From contig CAMYVY010000011.1 in the NCBI GenBank assembly GCA_947302715.1, positions 1 through 64,000 of the forward strand: a stretch of DNA of 64,000 nucleotides. Reading direction: 5' to 3'. Of the stretch, positions 39,009 to 48,980 are shown in pieces. The notes under the pieces were generated by a model. The model did no database searches and had not been told where the DNA came from. It saw only the letters and a list, made by a program, of their open reading frames with translations. Made by a program: the position numbers and the translations under genes. The DNA comes from an uncultured Clostridia bacterium (lineage in GTDB: Bacteria > Bacillota > Clostridia > Peptostreptococcales > Anaerovoracaceae). Every line of letters begins with the position of its first letter. The first letter of the stretch is position 1.

Positions 39009-40091
39009 ATGGACAGACACGGTGGAAACATTTTTGACAAAAGAATAGAACATGATTTCTCGGTTAGCCTATCACCGCTTGGTATGCCTAAAGGAGTTGA
39101 ACAAGCAATCAGGGATTCGATAGAAGCTTTTTCATCTTATCCGGATACGAATCAAGTGAGACTTCGCAAGGCCCTCGGCAAAGCGTTGAATGTGAAATGG
39201 AACGAAATATGCTGTGGTAATGGTGCTGCTGATTTAATCTACAGGATTCCTCGCGCGATAAAGCATTTCGCAAAGCGAAGGAATGGACTAATCGTCGCTC
39301 CTGCGTTTGCGGAATATGGGAGAAGCCTTGAAGAAAGTGGGTTTCAAGCCCGATATCATATTCTTGATGAGTCGTCCGATTACGTGCCGACGGATTCGCT
39401 CATTAAAAGAATAGAAGATGAGAACTACGATGTGGTTTTTATCTCGAATCCCGCCAACCCGACAGGAAGGGCTTTGTTAAATGAATATATGAATGAGTTG
39501 GCGTTGGTATGCGAGTCTAACGATACTTTCCTCGTAGTTGATGAATGCTTTATTGAACTAACGGACTCACCTCAGAACTATACATTGATCAATGAAATCG
39601 AAAGACTTCCTCATTCGGTTTTATTAAGATCCTTTACTAAGACGTTTGCAATGGCCGGACTTAGGCTGGGATATTGCATTTGCGGTGATACGGATGTGGC
39701 TGCTGCAATAATGGATTCAGGCCAGCCTTGGAGCATATCCGCTCCATCGGAGGCTGCCGGACTTGCTGCACTTAAAGAAAAAGAATATGTGAGAAATGCC
39801 GTCATGCTTATTTCAGCGGAAAGAGCAAGACTTACTGAAGCCTTAAGGGCTATGGGCCTAAGGGTTACAAGTTCCGATGCAAATTACATAATGTTTAACA
39901 CTAAGGGAAGCGCTTTTGATGGGATGGACATAAGAGAACTCCTGATAGAGAGAGGCATCCTGATAAGGGATTGCAGTAATTTTATTGGACTGGAAAAAGG
40001 TTATTACAGGATTGCAGTAAAGGGACCGGAAGAAAACAAAAAACTTATTGATGAACTTAAAAGAATTATTCCTGGGAGCGTATCAAAATGA
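39009..40091 (+). CDS. cobD: threonine-phosphate decarboxylase (CobD-type PLP enzyme)
   Basis: HGGNIFDKRIEHDFSVSLSPLGMP; ISNPANPTGR; RSFTKTFAMAGLRLGY. Confidence 0.9.
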   Translation: MDRHGGNIFDKRIEHDFSVSLSPLGMPKGVEQAIRDSIEAFSSYPDTNQVRLRKALGKALNVKWNEICCGNGAADLIYRIPRAIKHFAKRRNGLIVAPAFAEYGRSLEESGFQARYHILDESSDYVPTDSLIKRIEDENYDVVFISNPANPTGRALLNEYMNELALVCESNDTFLVVDECFIELTDSPQNYTLINEIERLPHSVLLRSFTKTFAMAGLRLGYCICGDTDVAAAIMDSGQPWSISAPSEAAGLAALKEKEYVRNAVMLISAERARLTEALRAMGLRVTSSDANYIMFNTKGSAFDGMDIRELLIERGILIRDCSNFIGLEKGYYRIAVKGPEENKKLIDELKRIIPGSVSK

Positions 40092-41062
40092 TTCCGGAAA
40101 TAGTCTATATCCTGATTGTAGGATTTGTTCTTGACATCTTGTTTGGTGATCCCGACTTTATTCTTCATCCGGTCGTGATAATAGGAAGACTAATCAGCTT
40201 CCTTGAGAAATCCATTCGTGGATTCTTGCCCGGAACAAAGACGTGGGAAAGAGTCGGTGGACTTATTTTGACAATTCTTGTTGTTGGGATATCAACCATT
40301 GTCCCATTCCTTGCAATTACCATTATAGGAAAGCTATCGCATATTCTTAGATTAATACTTGAACTGTTTTGGTGCTGGCAGCTTCTTGCCATGAGAAGTC
40401 TTAAGAAGGAAGCTTTATGGGTTTATGACAAGGTGCAAGACGGGGATTTGGTCGGTGCCAGAAAACAAGTGGGTAGAATCGTAGGAAGAGACACGTCGAA
40501 CCTATCCATGAAGGAAATCATAAAGGCGTGTATTGAAACCGTTGCCGAAAGCACTTCTGACGGTGTGATCGCACCACTTTTCTTTATGGTGATTGGCGGT
40601 GTGCCATTGGGTTTTTTCTATAAGGCAACCAATACTTTGGATTCAATGGTGGGATATAGGAGCGATAGATATCGCTATTTTGGGACCGCGTCTGCGAGAC
40701 TCGATGATGTCCTCAATTTTATTCCTGCCAGATTGACAGCCTTGTTCATGATAATAGCATCAAAATTATTGGGGCTCGATTCCGGAAATGCCATCAAAAT
40801 ATGGAGAAGAGACGCAGGGAAGCACCTAAGTCCCAATAGCGGAAATCCTGAGTCGGCGTGCACAGGCGCCCTTGATATTGAGCTTGGAGGAGATGCTTAT
40901 TATTTTGGTAAAAGGTATGAAAAAGCCACTCTTGGCGATCCTATTCGTGAACCCGAGGCAGAGGATATACTGAATGCGATCAAGCTGATGGAATTATCTT
41001 CAATTATCTCTTTAATCTTTTTTGTTCTGATAAGGACTATGGCAGGCATACTTCATTTTTAA
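40088..41062 (+). CDS. cbiB: adenosylcobinamide-phosphate synthase
   Basis: VLDILFGDPDFILHPVVIIGRLI; IVGRDTSNLS; ACIETVAESTSDGVIAPLFF. Confidence 0.96.
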   Translation: MIPEIVYILIVGFVLDILFGDPDFILHPVVIIGRLISFLEKSIRGFLPGTKTWERVGGLILTILVVGISTIVPFLAITIIGKLSHILRLILELFWCWQLLAMRSLKKEALWVYDKVQDGDLVGARKQVGRIVGRDTSNLSMKEIIKACIETVAESTSDGVIAPLFFMVIGGVPLGFFYKATNTLDSMVGYRSDRYRYFGTASARLDDVLNFIPARLTALFMIIASKLLGLDSGNAIKIWRRDAGKHLSPNSGNPESACTGALDIELGGDAYYFGKRYEKATLGDPIREPEAEDILNAIKLMELSSIISLIFFVLIRTMAGILHF

Positions 41063-41178
41063 ATTGGCTTTAGCTCTACTTTGATAATATCTTGCGAATT
41101 GATTCTTTCTACATTAAAATTATATAAGTGAAATTCGAGTTTTCTATGCTTAGGAAAGCACTTCAGAAGGAGATTTTT

Positions 41179-42225
41179 GTGAAAAAAAGAATACTTGTAA
41201 TAGGAACCGGTGGAACCATTGCTTGCAAACAATCTGAATCAGGCCTTATCCCTGTAATTTCAGCGGAGGAACTCGTTACTCATGTTCCGGATGTGACGGA
41301 GTATGCTGATGTTGAAAGCATACAGGTTTGTAATATTGACAGCACCGATATCGTACCATCCGATTGGGTGAGTTTTGCCGAAAGCATAGAGCGAAAATAC
41401 GATGATTTCGATGGATTCGTAATATGTCATGGGACGGACACCTTGGCCTATACGGCAGCAGCACTTTCTTATTTGATTCAGGATTCCGTTAAACCAATTG
41501 TGATTACCGGAGCACAAAAACCCATAGACGCCGAGGACACGGATGCCAGGAGAAATCTGAGAGACAGCATTTTATATGCGAGTTCGGAGCTCGCATCCGG
41601 AGTCGTTATCGTTTTTGATGGCAAGGTTATTGCGGGAACGAGGGCCAAAAAAGAAAAGAGCAAAAGCTACGATGCGTTCACGAGCATTAATTTCCCGAAT
41701 CTTGCAATCATTCGGGATGGTCGCGTGATTCAATACATCACGCATAGCGCCTTTGATGCTGCCGATTCCGGTAGGGCAATAGCAGCAGGGAATGCGGCTG
41801 CAACACATTCCGCTTCAACCTTCTTTAATAAGGTAAGCGACAAGGTCTGCACATTAAAATTGACGCCCGGATTTGACGGCTCTCTTCTACCGATATTATT
41901 CGATAAATATGATTGCCTGATAATCGAGAGCTTTGGTGTTGGAGGAATCCCATCATATCTGATGCAGGAATTTGAAAAACAGATGTCCCTCCATAATACC
42001 TTGGTTATCGTTGCAACCCAGGTTGCAAATGAAGGAAGCGACATGGCCATCTACCAGGTTGGGCATGATGTAAAATATGACTTCGACTTGCTTGAAACAT
42101 ATGACATGACCTTGGAGGCTGCATTTACAAAGGCTTGCTGGCTTCTCGGCCAAGATGGAATAAGCAAAGAAGAGTTTAAAAACAAATTCTACAGTCCGAT
42201 TAATTATGACATCACGATGTTTTAA
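41179..42225 (+). CDS. ansA: asparaginase
   Basis: VIGTGGTIACKQ; GFVICHGTDTLAYTAAALSY; ITGAQKPI. Confidence 0.93.
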   Translation: MKKRILVIGTGGTIACKQSESGLIPVISAEELVTHVPDVTEYADVESIQVCNIDSTDIVPSDWVSFAESIERKYDDFDGFVICHGTDTLAYTAAALSYLIQDSVKPIVITGAQKPIDAEDTDARRNLRDSILYASSELASGVVIVFDGKVIAGTRAKKEKSKSYDAFTSINFPNLAIIRDGRVIQYITHSAFDAADSGRAIAAGNAAATHSASTFFNKVSDKVCTLKLTPGFDGSLLPILFDKYDCLIIESFGVGGIPSYLMQEFEKQMSLHNTLVIVATQVANEGSDMAIYQVGHDVKYDFDLLETYDMTLEAAFTKACWLLGQDGISKEEFKNKFYSPINYDITMF

Positions 42226-42270
42226 TAGCGTTATATGAAATGATGTTAGATATATATTGAGGAGAATTAT

Positions 42271-43128
42271 ATGACGAAGGCTGACAGATATCTGATTGAA
42301 GATATTAAAAACATTTTGGAAAATGGATATAAGGACATCAACCCGAGACCGAAATACGAGGATGGAACTCCTGCCCATACGATAAGCGTCAACCATGTGA
42401 CGAGAAAGTATGACTTAAGCAAGGGTGAATTCCCCATCTGCACGCTCAGGCACCAGGCCTGGAAGACCGGAATTCGCGAGATAATAACCATCTATCAGCA
42501 TCCGACTAATGTCATCTCTGAAATGGAGGAAATGGGAGTAACTTGGTGGGGTCCTTGGGACATAGGTGACGGGACCATCGGTCAAAGATATGGAGCCACA
42601 GTAAAGCGTTACGATTTGGTAAATAATTTGATTTCGGACATCAAGAAGGATCCGTATGGTCGAAGAAAAATCATGTCGCTCTGGCAAGAGACCGACCTTA
42701 GGGAAACCGACGGATTGGCACCATGCGCATTTCTTACAATATGGAATGTGAGAAACGAATTCCTGGATATGTGCCTGGTTCAGAGAAGTGGAGATATGCT
42801 GACCGCTTCAGGTGCCGGCGGAATAAATGAGATTCAGTATGCGGCGCTTTTGATGATGATTGCATGTGCGACGGGATATAAGCCCGGTGTCTTCACTCAC
42901 TTTGTTGCTAACGAACAAATCTACGATAGGCACATAGAGAATGCACACGAAATGCTTAGACGTGCAGAAGAAAAAGGTACGGCAGAAGGAGGAGACAATT
43001 CGGTCCTGCCTGAACTTAAGCTTAACAAGGAACCTGGATGCGAGTTTGCGGATATCACGCTCGATGACTTTGTCCTTGAAAATTATGAACCGATGAAACC
43101 TCAACTAACATTTGAACTTGGAATCTAA
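42271..43128 (+). CDS. thyA: thymidylate synthase (divergent Firmicutes type)
   Basis: GRRKIMSLWQETDL...LAPCAFLTIWNV...LVQRSGDMLTASGAGGINEIQYAALL; YDRHIENA. Confidence 0.85.
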   Translation: MTKADRYLIEDIKNILENGYKDINPRPKYEDGTPAHTISVNHVTRKYDLSKGEFPICTLRHQAWKTGIREIITIYQHPTNVISEMEEMGVTWWGPWDIGDGTIGQRYGATVKRYDLVNNLISDIKKDPYGRRKIMSLWQETDLRETDGLAPCAFLTIWNVRNEFLDMCLVQRSGDMLTASGAGGINEIQYAALLMMIACATGYKPGVFTHFVANEQIYDRHIENAHEMLRRAEEKGTAEGGDNSVLPELKLNKEPGCEFADITLDDFVLENYEPMKPQLTFELGI

Positions 43129-43774
43129 TTTGATAGGGAGAAAATACTTGGTTATAGAGAATATAAAGCCCGCGGAAATAGAGAAGAGAAGCTTTGAAAT
43201 AATAGGGGACGAGCTTGCAGAAAAGGGAATCAGCCTTGATGCGGAATATGAACACATAATAAAGAGATGCATTCACACATCGGCTGATTTTGACTATGCG
43301 GAGAGTCTGTATTTTTCGGATGGCGTTGTAGAAACTATTTCCGATGCGCTCCAAAAAGGCTGTGTCATAATTACGGATACCAAGATGGCACAGGCGGGAA
43401 TAAACAAAACGAAGCTCGACTCATTTGGAACAACTACGATGTGTTTTATTGGGGCTGAGGATGTTGCGCGCGATGCCAAGGAACGAGGTGTGACAAGGTC
43501 CTACGTTGCCATGGAAAGAGCACTCATTTTGGACAGGCCGGTAATCTTTGCGATAGGGAATGCGCCTACTGCTCTCTTTTCCATTCTTAGGATGATGGAA
43601 GAGGAAAGATATAAGCCCATAGCTGTAATCGGCGTTCCCGTCGGATTTGTAAATGTGGTGGAAAGCAAGGAACTGCTGATTAAATCCGGTATACCTTGCA
43701 TAGTAAATCGAGGACGCAAAGGCGGAAGCAATATCGCTGCGGCCATAGTAAATGCGATACAGTATACATTGTAA
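43112..43774 (+). CDS. cbiC: cobalt-precorrin-8 methylmutase
   Basis: IEKRSFEIIGDEL...RCIHTSADFDYAESLYFSDG...GNAPTALF..VIGVPVGFVNVVESKELL...GRKGGSNIAAAIVNA. Confidence 0.95.
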   Translation: MNLESNLIGRKYLVIENIKPAEIEKRSFEIIGDELAEKGISLDAEYEHIIKRCIHTSADFDYAESLYFSDGVVETISDALQKGCVIITDTKMAQAGINKTKLDSFGTTTMCFIGAEDVARDAKERGVTRSYVAMERALILDRPVIFAIGNAPTALFSILRMMEEERYKPIAVIGVPVGFVNVVESKELLIKSGIPCIVNRGRKGGSNIAAAIVNAIQYTL

Positions 43775-43813
43775 AAAGCAGCGCGGAACAGCTTAATATA
43801 GCGGAGGAATGAA

Positions 43814-44851
43814 ATGAGAGATGTATTATTGGGAAAGACGGGCATAGTTGCACCGCAGAATGGATTTGGCGCACTTCCGATTCAGAGAGCAACTGATGAA
43901 GATGCAAGGGCAATACTCCGTAGGGCTTATGAGGGTGGCATGAGATATTTTGATACTGCTCGTGCTTATACGGATAGCGAAAGGAAAATCGGAGAAGCCT
44001 TTGATTTATCGAATCCGGAGTTCAGAAAGAATATCTATATCGCTACGAAGACAATGGGGCGTACACCTGATAAGTTCCGGGCGGATTTGGAGGAGTCGCT
44101 TGCAAATCTAAAAACCGACTATGTGGATGTTTATCAATTCCACATGGTTGATACATGCTATAGACCCGGTGACGGAAGTGGAATGTATGAAGCAATGCAA
44201 GAGGCAAAGGAACAAGGAAGAATCAGACATATTGCGATAACCACGCACAAGCTTCCTATAGCATTTGAAATTGTGGAGTCCGGGCTTTACGAGCTTCTTC
44301 AATTCCCATTCAGCTATCTTTCTGCGGAAAAAGATATTGAGCTCGTTAAACTTTGCAAAAAGAACGACGTTGGTTTTGTGGCAATGAAGAGCCTTGCGGG
44401 TGGACTTATAAACAAGTCTGAGGTCGCCATGGCGTTCCTCGCCGACTTTGATAATGTCATGCCTATTTGGGGTATTCAAAGAATGAGCGAATTGGAGGAG
44501 TGGTTGGCATTTATGGATGAAACTCCGGAGCTAACACCCGAAATCCGAGATTTTATATCAAAGGAACAAGATGAGCTTTCCGGAGATTTTTGCAGAGGCT
44601 GTGGATACTGCATGCCTTGCCCAAAGGGAATATTAATCAACAACTGTGCGAGAATGTCCCTCATGGTTCGTCGTGCACCTTCGGCATATTGGCTAAGCCC
44701 TGCGATGCAGGAAGAAATGGCCAAGATAGACGATTGCGTAAACTGCCGCCAATGCACCAAGAAATGCCCGTATGAACTCGATACGCCCGAGCTTCTTAAA
44801 AAGAATTATGCAGACTATAAGAAAATCTTGGCCGGGGAAATTGAAGTATAA
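43814..44851 (+). CDS. aldo/keto reductase with C-terminal 4Fe-4S domain
   Basis: AKR fold FDTARAYTDSERKIGEAF; CRGCGYCMPCPKG; CVNCRQCTKKCPY. Confidence 0.92.
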   Translation: MRDVLLGKTGIVAPQNGFGALPIQRATDEDARAILRRAYEGGMRYFDTARAYTDSERKIGEAFDLSNPEFRKNIYIATKTMGRTPDKFRADLEESLANLKTDYVDVYQFHMVDTCYRPGDGSGMYEAMQEAKEQGRIRHIAITTHKLPIAFEIVESGLYELLQFPFSYLSAEKDIELVKLCKKNDVGFVAMKSLAGGLINKSEVAMAFLADFDNVMPIWGIQRMSELEEWLAFMDETPELTPEIRDFISKEQDELSGDFCRGCGYCMPCPKGILINNCARMSLMVRRAPSAYWLSPAMQEEMAKIDDCVNCRQCTKKCPYELDTPELLKKNYADYKKILAGEIEV

Positions 44852-44863
44852 GTAGGAGGAAGT

Positions 44864-45361
44864 ATGCAAACAATTTATTTGGCCGGGGGATGCTTCTGGG
44901 GCCTTCAGAAGTTTCTCGATCAATTCGATGGTATCGAGGAAACAGAAGTTGGATATGCCAATGGTCCAACGAAGAATCCGTCATATGAGGAAGTGTGTAA
45001 GAGCAGCGGCCACGCGGAAACCGTCAAGGTTGATTTTGATGAAGAGAAGATATCGATCGATGAGCTTCTAAAATACTATTTCATGGTTATCGATCCAAGT
45101 TCGATAAACAAGCAGGGAAATGACGTCGGTGTGCAGTATAGAACCGGAATTTACTATTCCGAAGAGGGGCATATTTGGGGCATTTCTCGTGCAGTATCGG
45201 AAATCAAGAAGGAACTCGATAATAGCGGTAAGCCATTCAATGTTGAAATAAAGCCGCTGGAGAATTTCTATTCTGCAGAGGAATACCATCAAAAATATCT
45301 CGAGAAAAATCCCGGTGGATATTGTCATATTCCCGGAACCATGATGAATATAGCGAAGTAA
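44864..45361 (+). CDS. msrA: peptide-methionine (S)-S-oxide reductase
   Basis: YLAGGCFWGLQKFL; EVGYANGPTKNPSYEEVC; EYHQKYLEKNPGGYCH. Confidence 0.96.
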   Translation: MQTIYLAGGCFWGLQKFLDQFDGIEETEVGYANGPTKNPSYEEVCKSSGHAETVKVDFDEEKISIDELLKYYFMVIDPSSINKQGNDVGVQYRTGIYYSEEGHIWGISRAVSEIKKELDNSGKPFNVEIKPLENFYSAEEYHQKYLEKNPGGYCHIPGTMMNIAK

Positions 45362-45378
45362 GTCCAAGAGGTTGAGGC

Positions 45379-46560
45379 TTGAAATATAGAGAAGATAGAA
45401 GAGGAGAGCAGGTGTCCGTGCTTGGATACGGATGTATGCGATTCTCCAAAAAAGGAAATGGCATAGATATTGATAAGGCTGAAAAGGAGATAATGACAGC
45501 CTTTAATTCAGGTGTCAATTATTATGATACCGCATACATTTATCCCGGCAGCGAAGCATGCCTCGGGGAAATAGTCGAGCGGAACGGAATCCGAGACAAG
45601 ATCAAAATCGCCACCAAGCTTCCACAATATCTTATCAAGAATCGGGCTGCCATCGATAAATATTTTGATGAACAGCTTAAGAGACTTCGCACTGATTATA
45701 TCGACTACTATTTGATGCACATGCTTACGGATTTGGAAGCATGGAACAATCTCGTTTCACTCGGAATCAAGGACTGGATTGAAGCGAAAAAAACGAGCGG
45801 AGAGATTAAGCAAATAGGATTTTCATTCCACGGAAATACCGATATGTTTCTAAAAATTCTTGATGCTTACGACTGGGATTTTTGTCAGATTCAATATAAT
45901 TATATGGATGAGGTGAGCCAGGCGGGAAGACGTGGACTTCAGGCAGCGAATACGAAGGGCATCCCCGTTGTAATCATGGAACCTCTTCGCGGAGGAAAGC
46001 TTGTTGACTTGCTTCCCCATGAAGCAAAGAACATAATTGCCAATCATAATCGCAAGATGACTCCGGCAGAACTCGCATTCCGCTGGCTCTGGGATCAACC
46101 TGAGGTGACCTGCGTTCTATCGGGGATGAACAGCACGGAAATGGTTGAGGAGAACTGCCGGATTGCCGATACATCCGGAGTAGGCGACCTGAGTGCGGAA
46201 GATCAAGCCTTGATTTCCGAAGTGAAGGCTTTGATTGATGCGACTACAAAGGTGCCGTGTACCGGTTGTGGATACTGCATGCCGTGCCCGAAAGGTGTTG
46301 ATATACCGGGAGCCTTCAGATGCTATAATGAAATGTATTCCGAGGGCAAGGGAGTTGGAAGAAAAGAATATCTCCAGGTTGTTGCGCTGAGAAAGAATCC
46401 GGCATTCCCGTCGCAATGCGTTGCCTGTGGAAAATGCGAGAGCCACTGTCCTCAGCATATTAAGATAATCGAGGAACTAAAAAACGCCGACAGGGCGCTA
46501 AGACCGCTTCCGTATAAAATTGCCGCCGAAATAGGGCGCCGCTGGATAGTGGGAAAATAG
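45379..46560 (+). CDS. aldo/keto reductase with C-terminal 4Fe-4S domain
   Basis: LGYGCMRF; YDTAYIYPGSEACLGEI; CTGCGYCMPCPKGVDIP; CVACGKCESHCPQHI. Confidence 0.92.
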   Translation: MKYREDRRGEQVSVLGYGCMRFSKKGNGIDIDKAEKEIMTAFNSGVNYYDTAYIYPGSEACLGEIVERNGIRDKIKIATKLPQYLIKNRAAIDKYFDEQLKRLRTDYIDYYLMHMLTDLEAWNNLVSLGIKDWIEAKKTSGEIKQIGFSFHGNTDMFLKILDAYDWDFCQIQYNYMDEVSQAGRRGLQAANTKGIPVVIMEPLRGGKLVDLLPHEAKNIIANHNRKMTPAELAFRWLWDQPEVTCVLSGMNSTEMVEENCRIADTSGVGDLSAEDQALISEVKALIDATTKVPCTGCGYCMPCPKGVDIPGAFRCYNEMYSEGKGVGRKEYLQVVALRKNPAFPSQCVACGKCESHCPQHIKIIEELKNADRALRPLPYKIAAEIGRRWIVGK

Positions 46561-46581
46561 TAGAAAAAGAGAAACTCATAT

Positions 46582-47784
46582 TTAGCGGATGTTCGCCGCA
46601 TACCAACTTAACATGAGCGTTGTAACTTGATCGTAACTTCTGACGCCTGCCTCCAAACCGTTGTAAATGAGGTAGGCGTCATTTATTTGCGTTTGCACCT
46701 CTGACGCCTTTGTTTCATATTTATCCCAGAACGCATTGTTGTCTTCGAGCTCTCTGATTGCATCCTTGGGTAATGTCTTTCTGATTCTGGAGAATTCATC
46801 GGGATTGACCCTGCTTAATTCGTTTCCGGCGAAGACCCAAGCCATCATATGTGCGCTTCGGTTAAACGCATGGTGATATGAATTTATGCAAGCAAGCCAA
46901 CCGATAAAATTCGCCTCACCCTCGTCCATATATCCCTTTAAATGGGAAAGCTCATGGCAGGCGGTGAATGGAATATTGTATGGCGTCATTTCTCGGTTGT
47001 AGTTCGCTTCTATCATGAACGGCGAATAGATTCCGGTGACGCCCATATTTGAAAAGATTCTGGAGTTGAAGATTGGCTTTGGACGTGGGTAGAATCCGGC
47101 AAGGGATGGGTACGTTTCTCCGAGATTTTTCATTGCGTCGATTGCGACAGTCGCAAGCGCGTCTCCGGTTGGGTAATATGCTTCCTGATTTAAAAATCCG
47201 TCTCCATCAAAATATCCGTAGCTGAAGGTTGAGATATTGCTGGATGCGGTATCGTCTGAAATCGCCGGAGCCGTCGCCGCATGAATGGAGGATTTGTTAA
47301 TTTCTTTTGCGGTGTATTCGCAGAAATCGATTAACAGTTCCTCGTCGGCCTGGACGATAGGTATTTTTTCTGCAACCGTAAAATTGATATTATAGTAATT
47401 GACTCCGCAATTCGCCGCATAAAGAAATGCAAGAACTGACGCAAGCAAAATGACTCTCTTGAACAAACCGAATATGCGTCGCTTTTTTGAAATTGCAATT
47501 ATAATTATATCTAAAATCAAAATCACCGGTATGGAATATAGAAGAGCTTCCGAAAGCGAAAAGGGGAATATTCCTGCGAATCTTCCAAGCAGGTTTTGCC
47601 AAGCCGGATAGACGTTTTTGCTGTAAAAAGGGGCAAACCAAAGAAGTGCCCTGCGGACGTACATAAGTATAGCGGCCAGCGCAAGAAGAATCACGGATAG
47701 GATAAGCCAGCCAAATCTATGCTTTGTTTCATTTGCAGCACCGGTATTTGCAGTATCTAAATTGTTCTTTTCAAATTCAGCCAT
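46582..47784 (-). CDS. DUF3810-type membrane metallopeptidase-like protein
   Basis: N-terminal TMs; GVTGIYSPFMIEANYNREM; zincin-like PFTACHELSHLKGYMDEGEANF. Confidence 0.85.
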   Translation of the reverse strand: MAEFEKNNLDTANTGAANETKHRFGWLILSVILLALAAILMYVRRALLWFAPFYSKNVYPAWQNLLGRFAGIFPFSLSEALLYSIPVILILDIIIIAISKKRRIFGLFKRVILLASVLAFLYAANCGVNYYNINFTVAEKIPIVQADEELLIDFCEYTAKEINKSSIHAATAPAISDDTASSNISTFSYGYFDGDGFLNQEAYYPTGDALATVAIDAMKNLGETYPSLAGFYPRPKPIFNSRIFSNMGVTGIYSPFMIEANYNREMTPYNIPFTACHELSHLKGYMDEGEANFIGWLACINSYHHAFNRSAHMMAWVFAGNELSRVNPDEFSRIRKTLPKDAIRELEDNNAFWDKYETKASEVQTQINDAYLIYNGLEAGVRSYDQVTTLMLSWYAANIR

Positions 47785-47904
47785 AAATTCATTATAACAT
47801 ATAATGTATTGCTATTTGTGCAAGAGAAGCTTTTGTGATAAAATCAATGTTACGAATTGTTTTAGATTAGATAATTTTAGAGATAAAGGATGGAGGTAAG
47901 AAAA

Positions 47905-48909
47905 TTGTCTATTTTTGATAAGCTGACAGCCAAGCTAAAGGCTGACCCGAAAACTATAGTTCTTCCCGACGGACCGGATCCAAGAGTAATGGATGCCGCT
48001 GAGAAACTCAGTAAAGAAGGTGTACTCGGAGTAATCCTTGTTGGAACAGAAGAAGATTTTGCAGCAGCATCGAAGGAAGGCGGATACGACCTCTCCAAGT
48101 GCACGATTATCAATCCTGAATCATATGACGGCATGGATGAAATGGTCAAGGAATTCGTTGAAATCCGTAAGGGCAAGGTCTCCGAAGAGGATGCGAGGAA
48201 CATGCTTCTTGCAGGAAACTATTTTGGAACAATGCTCGTAAAGATGGGTAAGGCCGACTGCCTGCTCGGTGGTGCAACCTACTCCACCGCGGACACAGTT
48301 CGTCCTGCACTTCAACTGATTAAGACAAAACCGGGTGCACATCTTGTTAGCTCCAGCTTTATCTTGATTCGTGGCGACGAGAGACTCGCAATGGGTGACT
48401 GCGCCATCAACATCGATTATCAGGATGACGTCGACAAGGACGGCAATGTTACATATACAGCTGCAGAAAAGCTTGCAGAGGTTGTTGTTGAGACAGCGAA
48501 TACCGCAAAGATTTTCGAAATCGATCCGAAGGTTGCAGTTCTCAGCTTCTCGACAAAGGGCTCAGGAAAGGGCGCAACGGTTCAGCTCTCTCATGATGCA
48601 ACAATCAAGGCACAGGAAATGGCACCGGACCTCGCAATCGATGGCGAACTTCAATTCGACGCTGCGGTATCTCCGGAAGTTGCAAAGACGAAATGCCAAG
48701 GCTCACCTGTTGCAGGTCAGGCCAATGTATTTATCTTCCCATGTATTGAGGCGGGTAACATCGGATATAAAATAGCCCAGAGACTTGGTGGCTTTGCTGC
48801 ATATGGTCCGATTCTTCAGGGCTTGAATGCTCCGATTAACGACCTTTCCAGAGGCTGCGACGCCGATGAAATCTATAAGATGGCTATCATAACAGCTGCA
48901 TTTGCATAA
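47905..48909 (+). CDS. pta: phosphate acetyltransferase
   Basis: KTIVLPDGPDPRVMDAAEKLSKEGV; GGATYSTADTVRPALQLI; VANVFIFP-type C-terminus; GGAGG before TTG start. Confidence 0.93.
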   Translation: MSIFDKLTAKLKADPKTIVLPDGPDPRVMDAAEKLSKEGVLGVILVGTEEDFAAASKEGGYDLSKCTIINPESYDGMDEMVKEFVEIRKGKVSEEDARNMLLAGNYFGTMLVKMGKADCLLGGATYSTADTVRPALQLIKTKPGAHLVSSSFILIRGDERLAMGDCAINIDYQDDVDKDGNVTYTAAEKLAEVVVETANTAKIFEIDPKVAVLSFSTKGSGKGATVQLSHDATIKAQEMAPDLAIDGELQFDAAVSPEVAKTKCQGSPVAGQANVFIFPCIEAGNIGYKIAQRLGGFAAYGPILQGLNAPINDLSRGCDADEIYKMAIITAAFA

Positions 48910-48980
48910 ATGGAACGTAAATTGAATTAGTTATTGTTTAAGAATAAATGTCAAAGTTATTGTAAGGAGTGATTATTATG

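Noticed and set aside
48910-48980. T-box leader upstream of asnS
   Set aside because: Only ~60 bp of intergenic DNA and no T-box sequence (TGGNACCGCG-like) or specifier hairpin.
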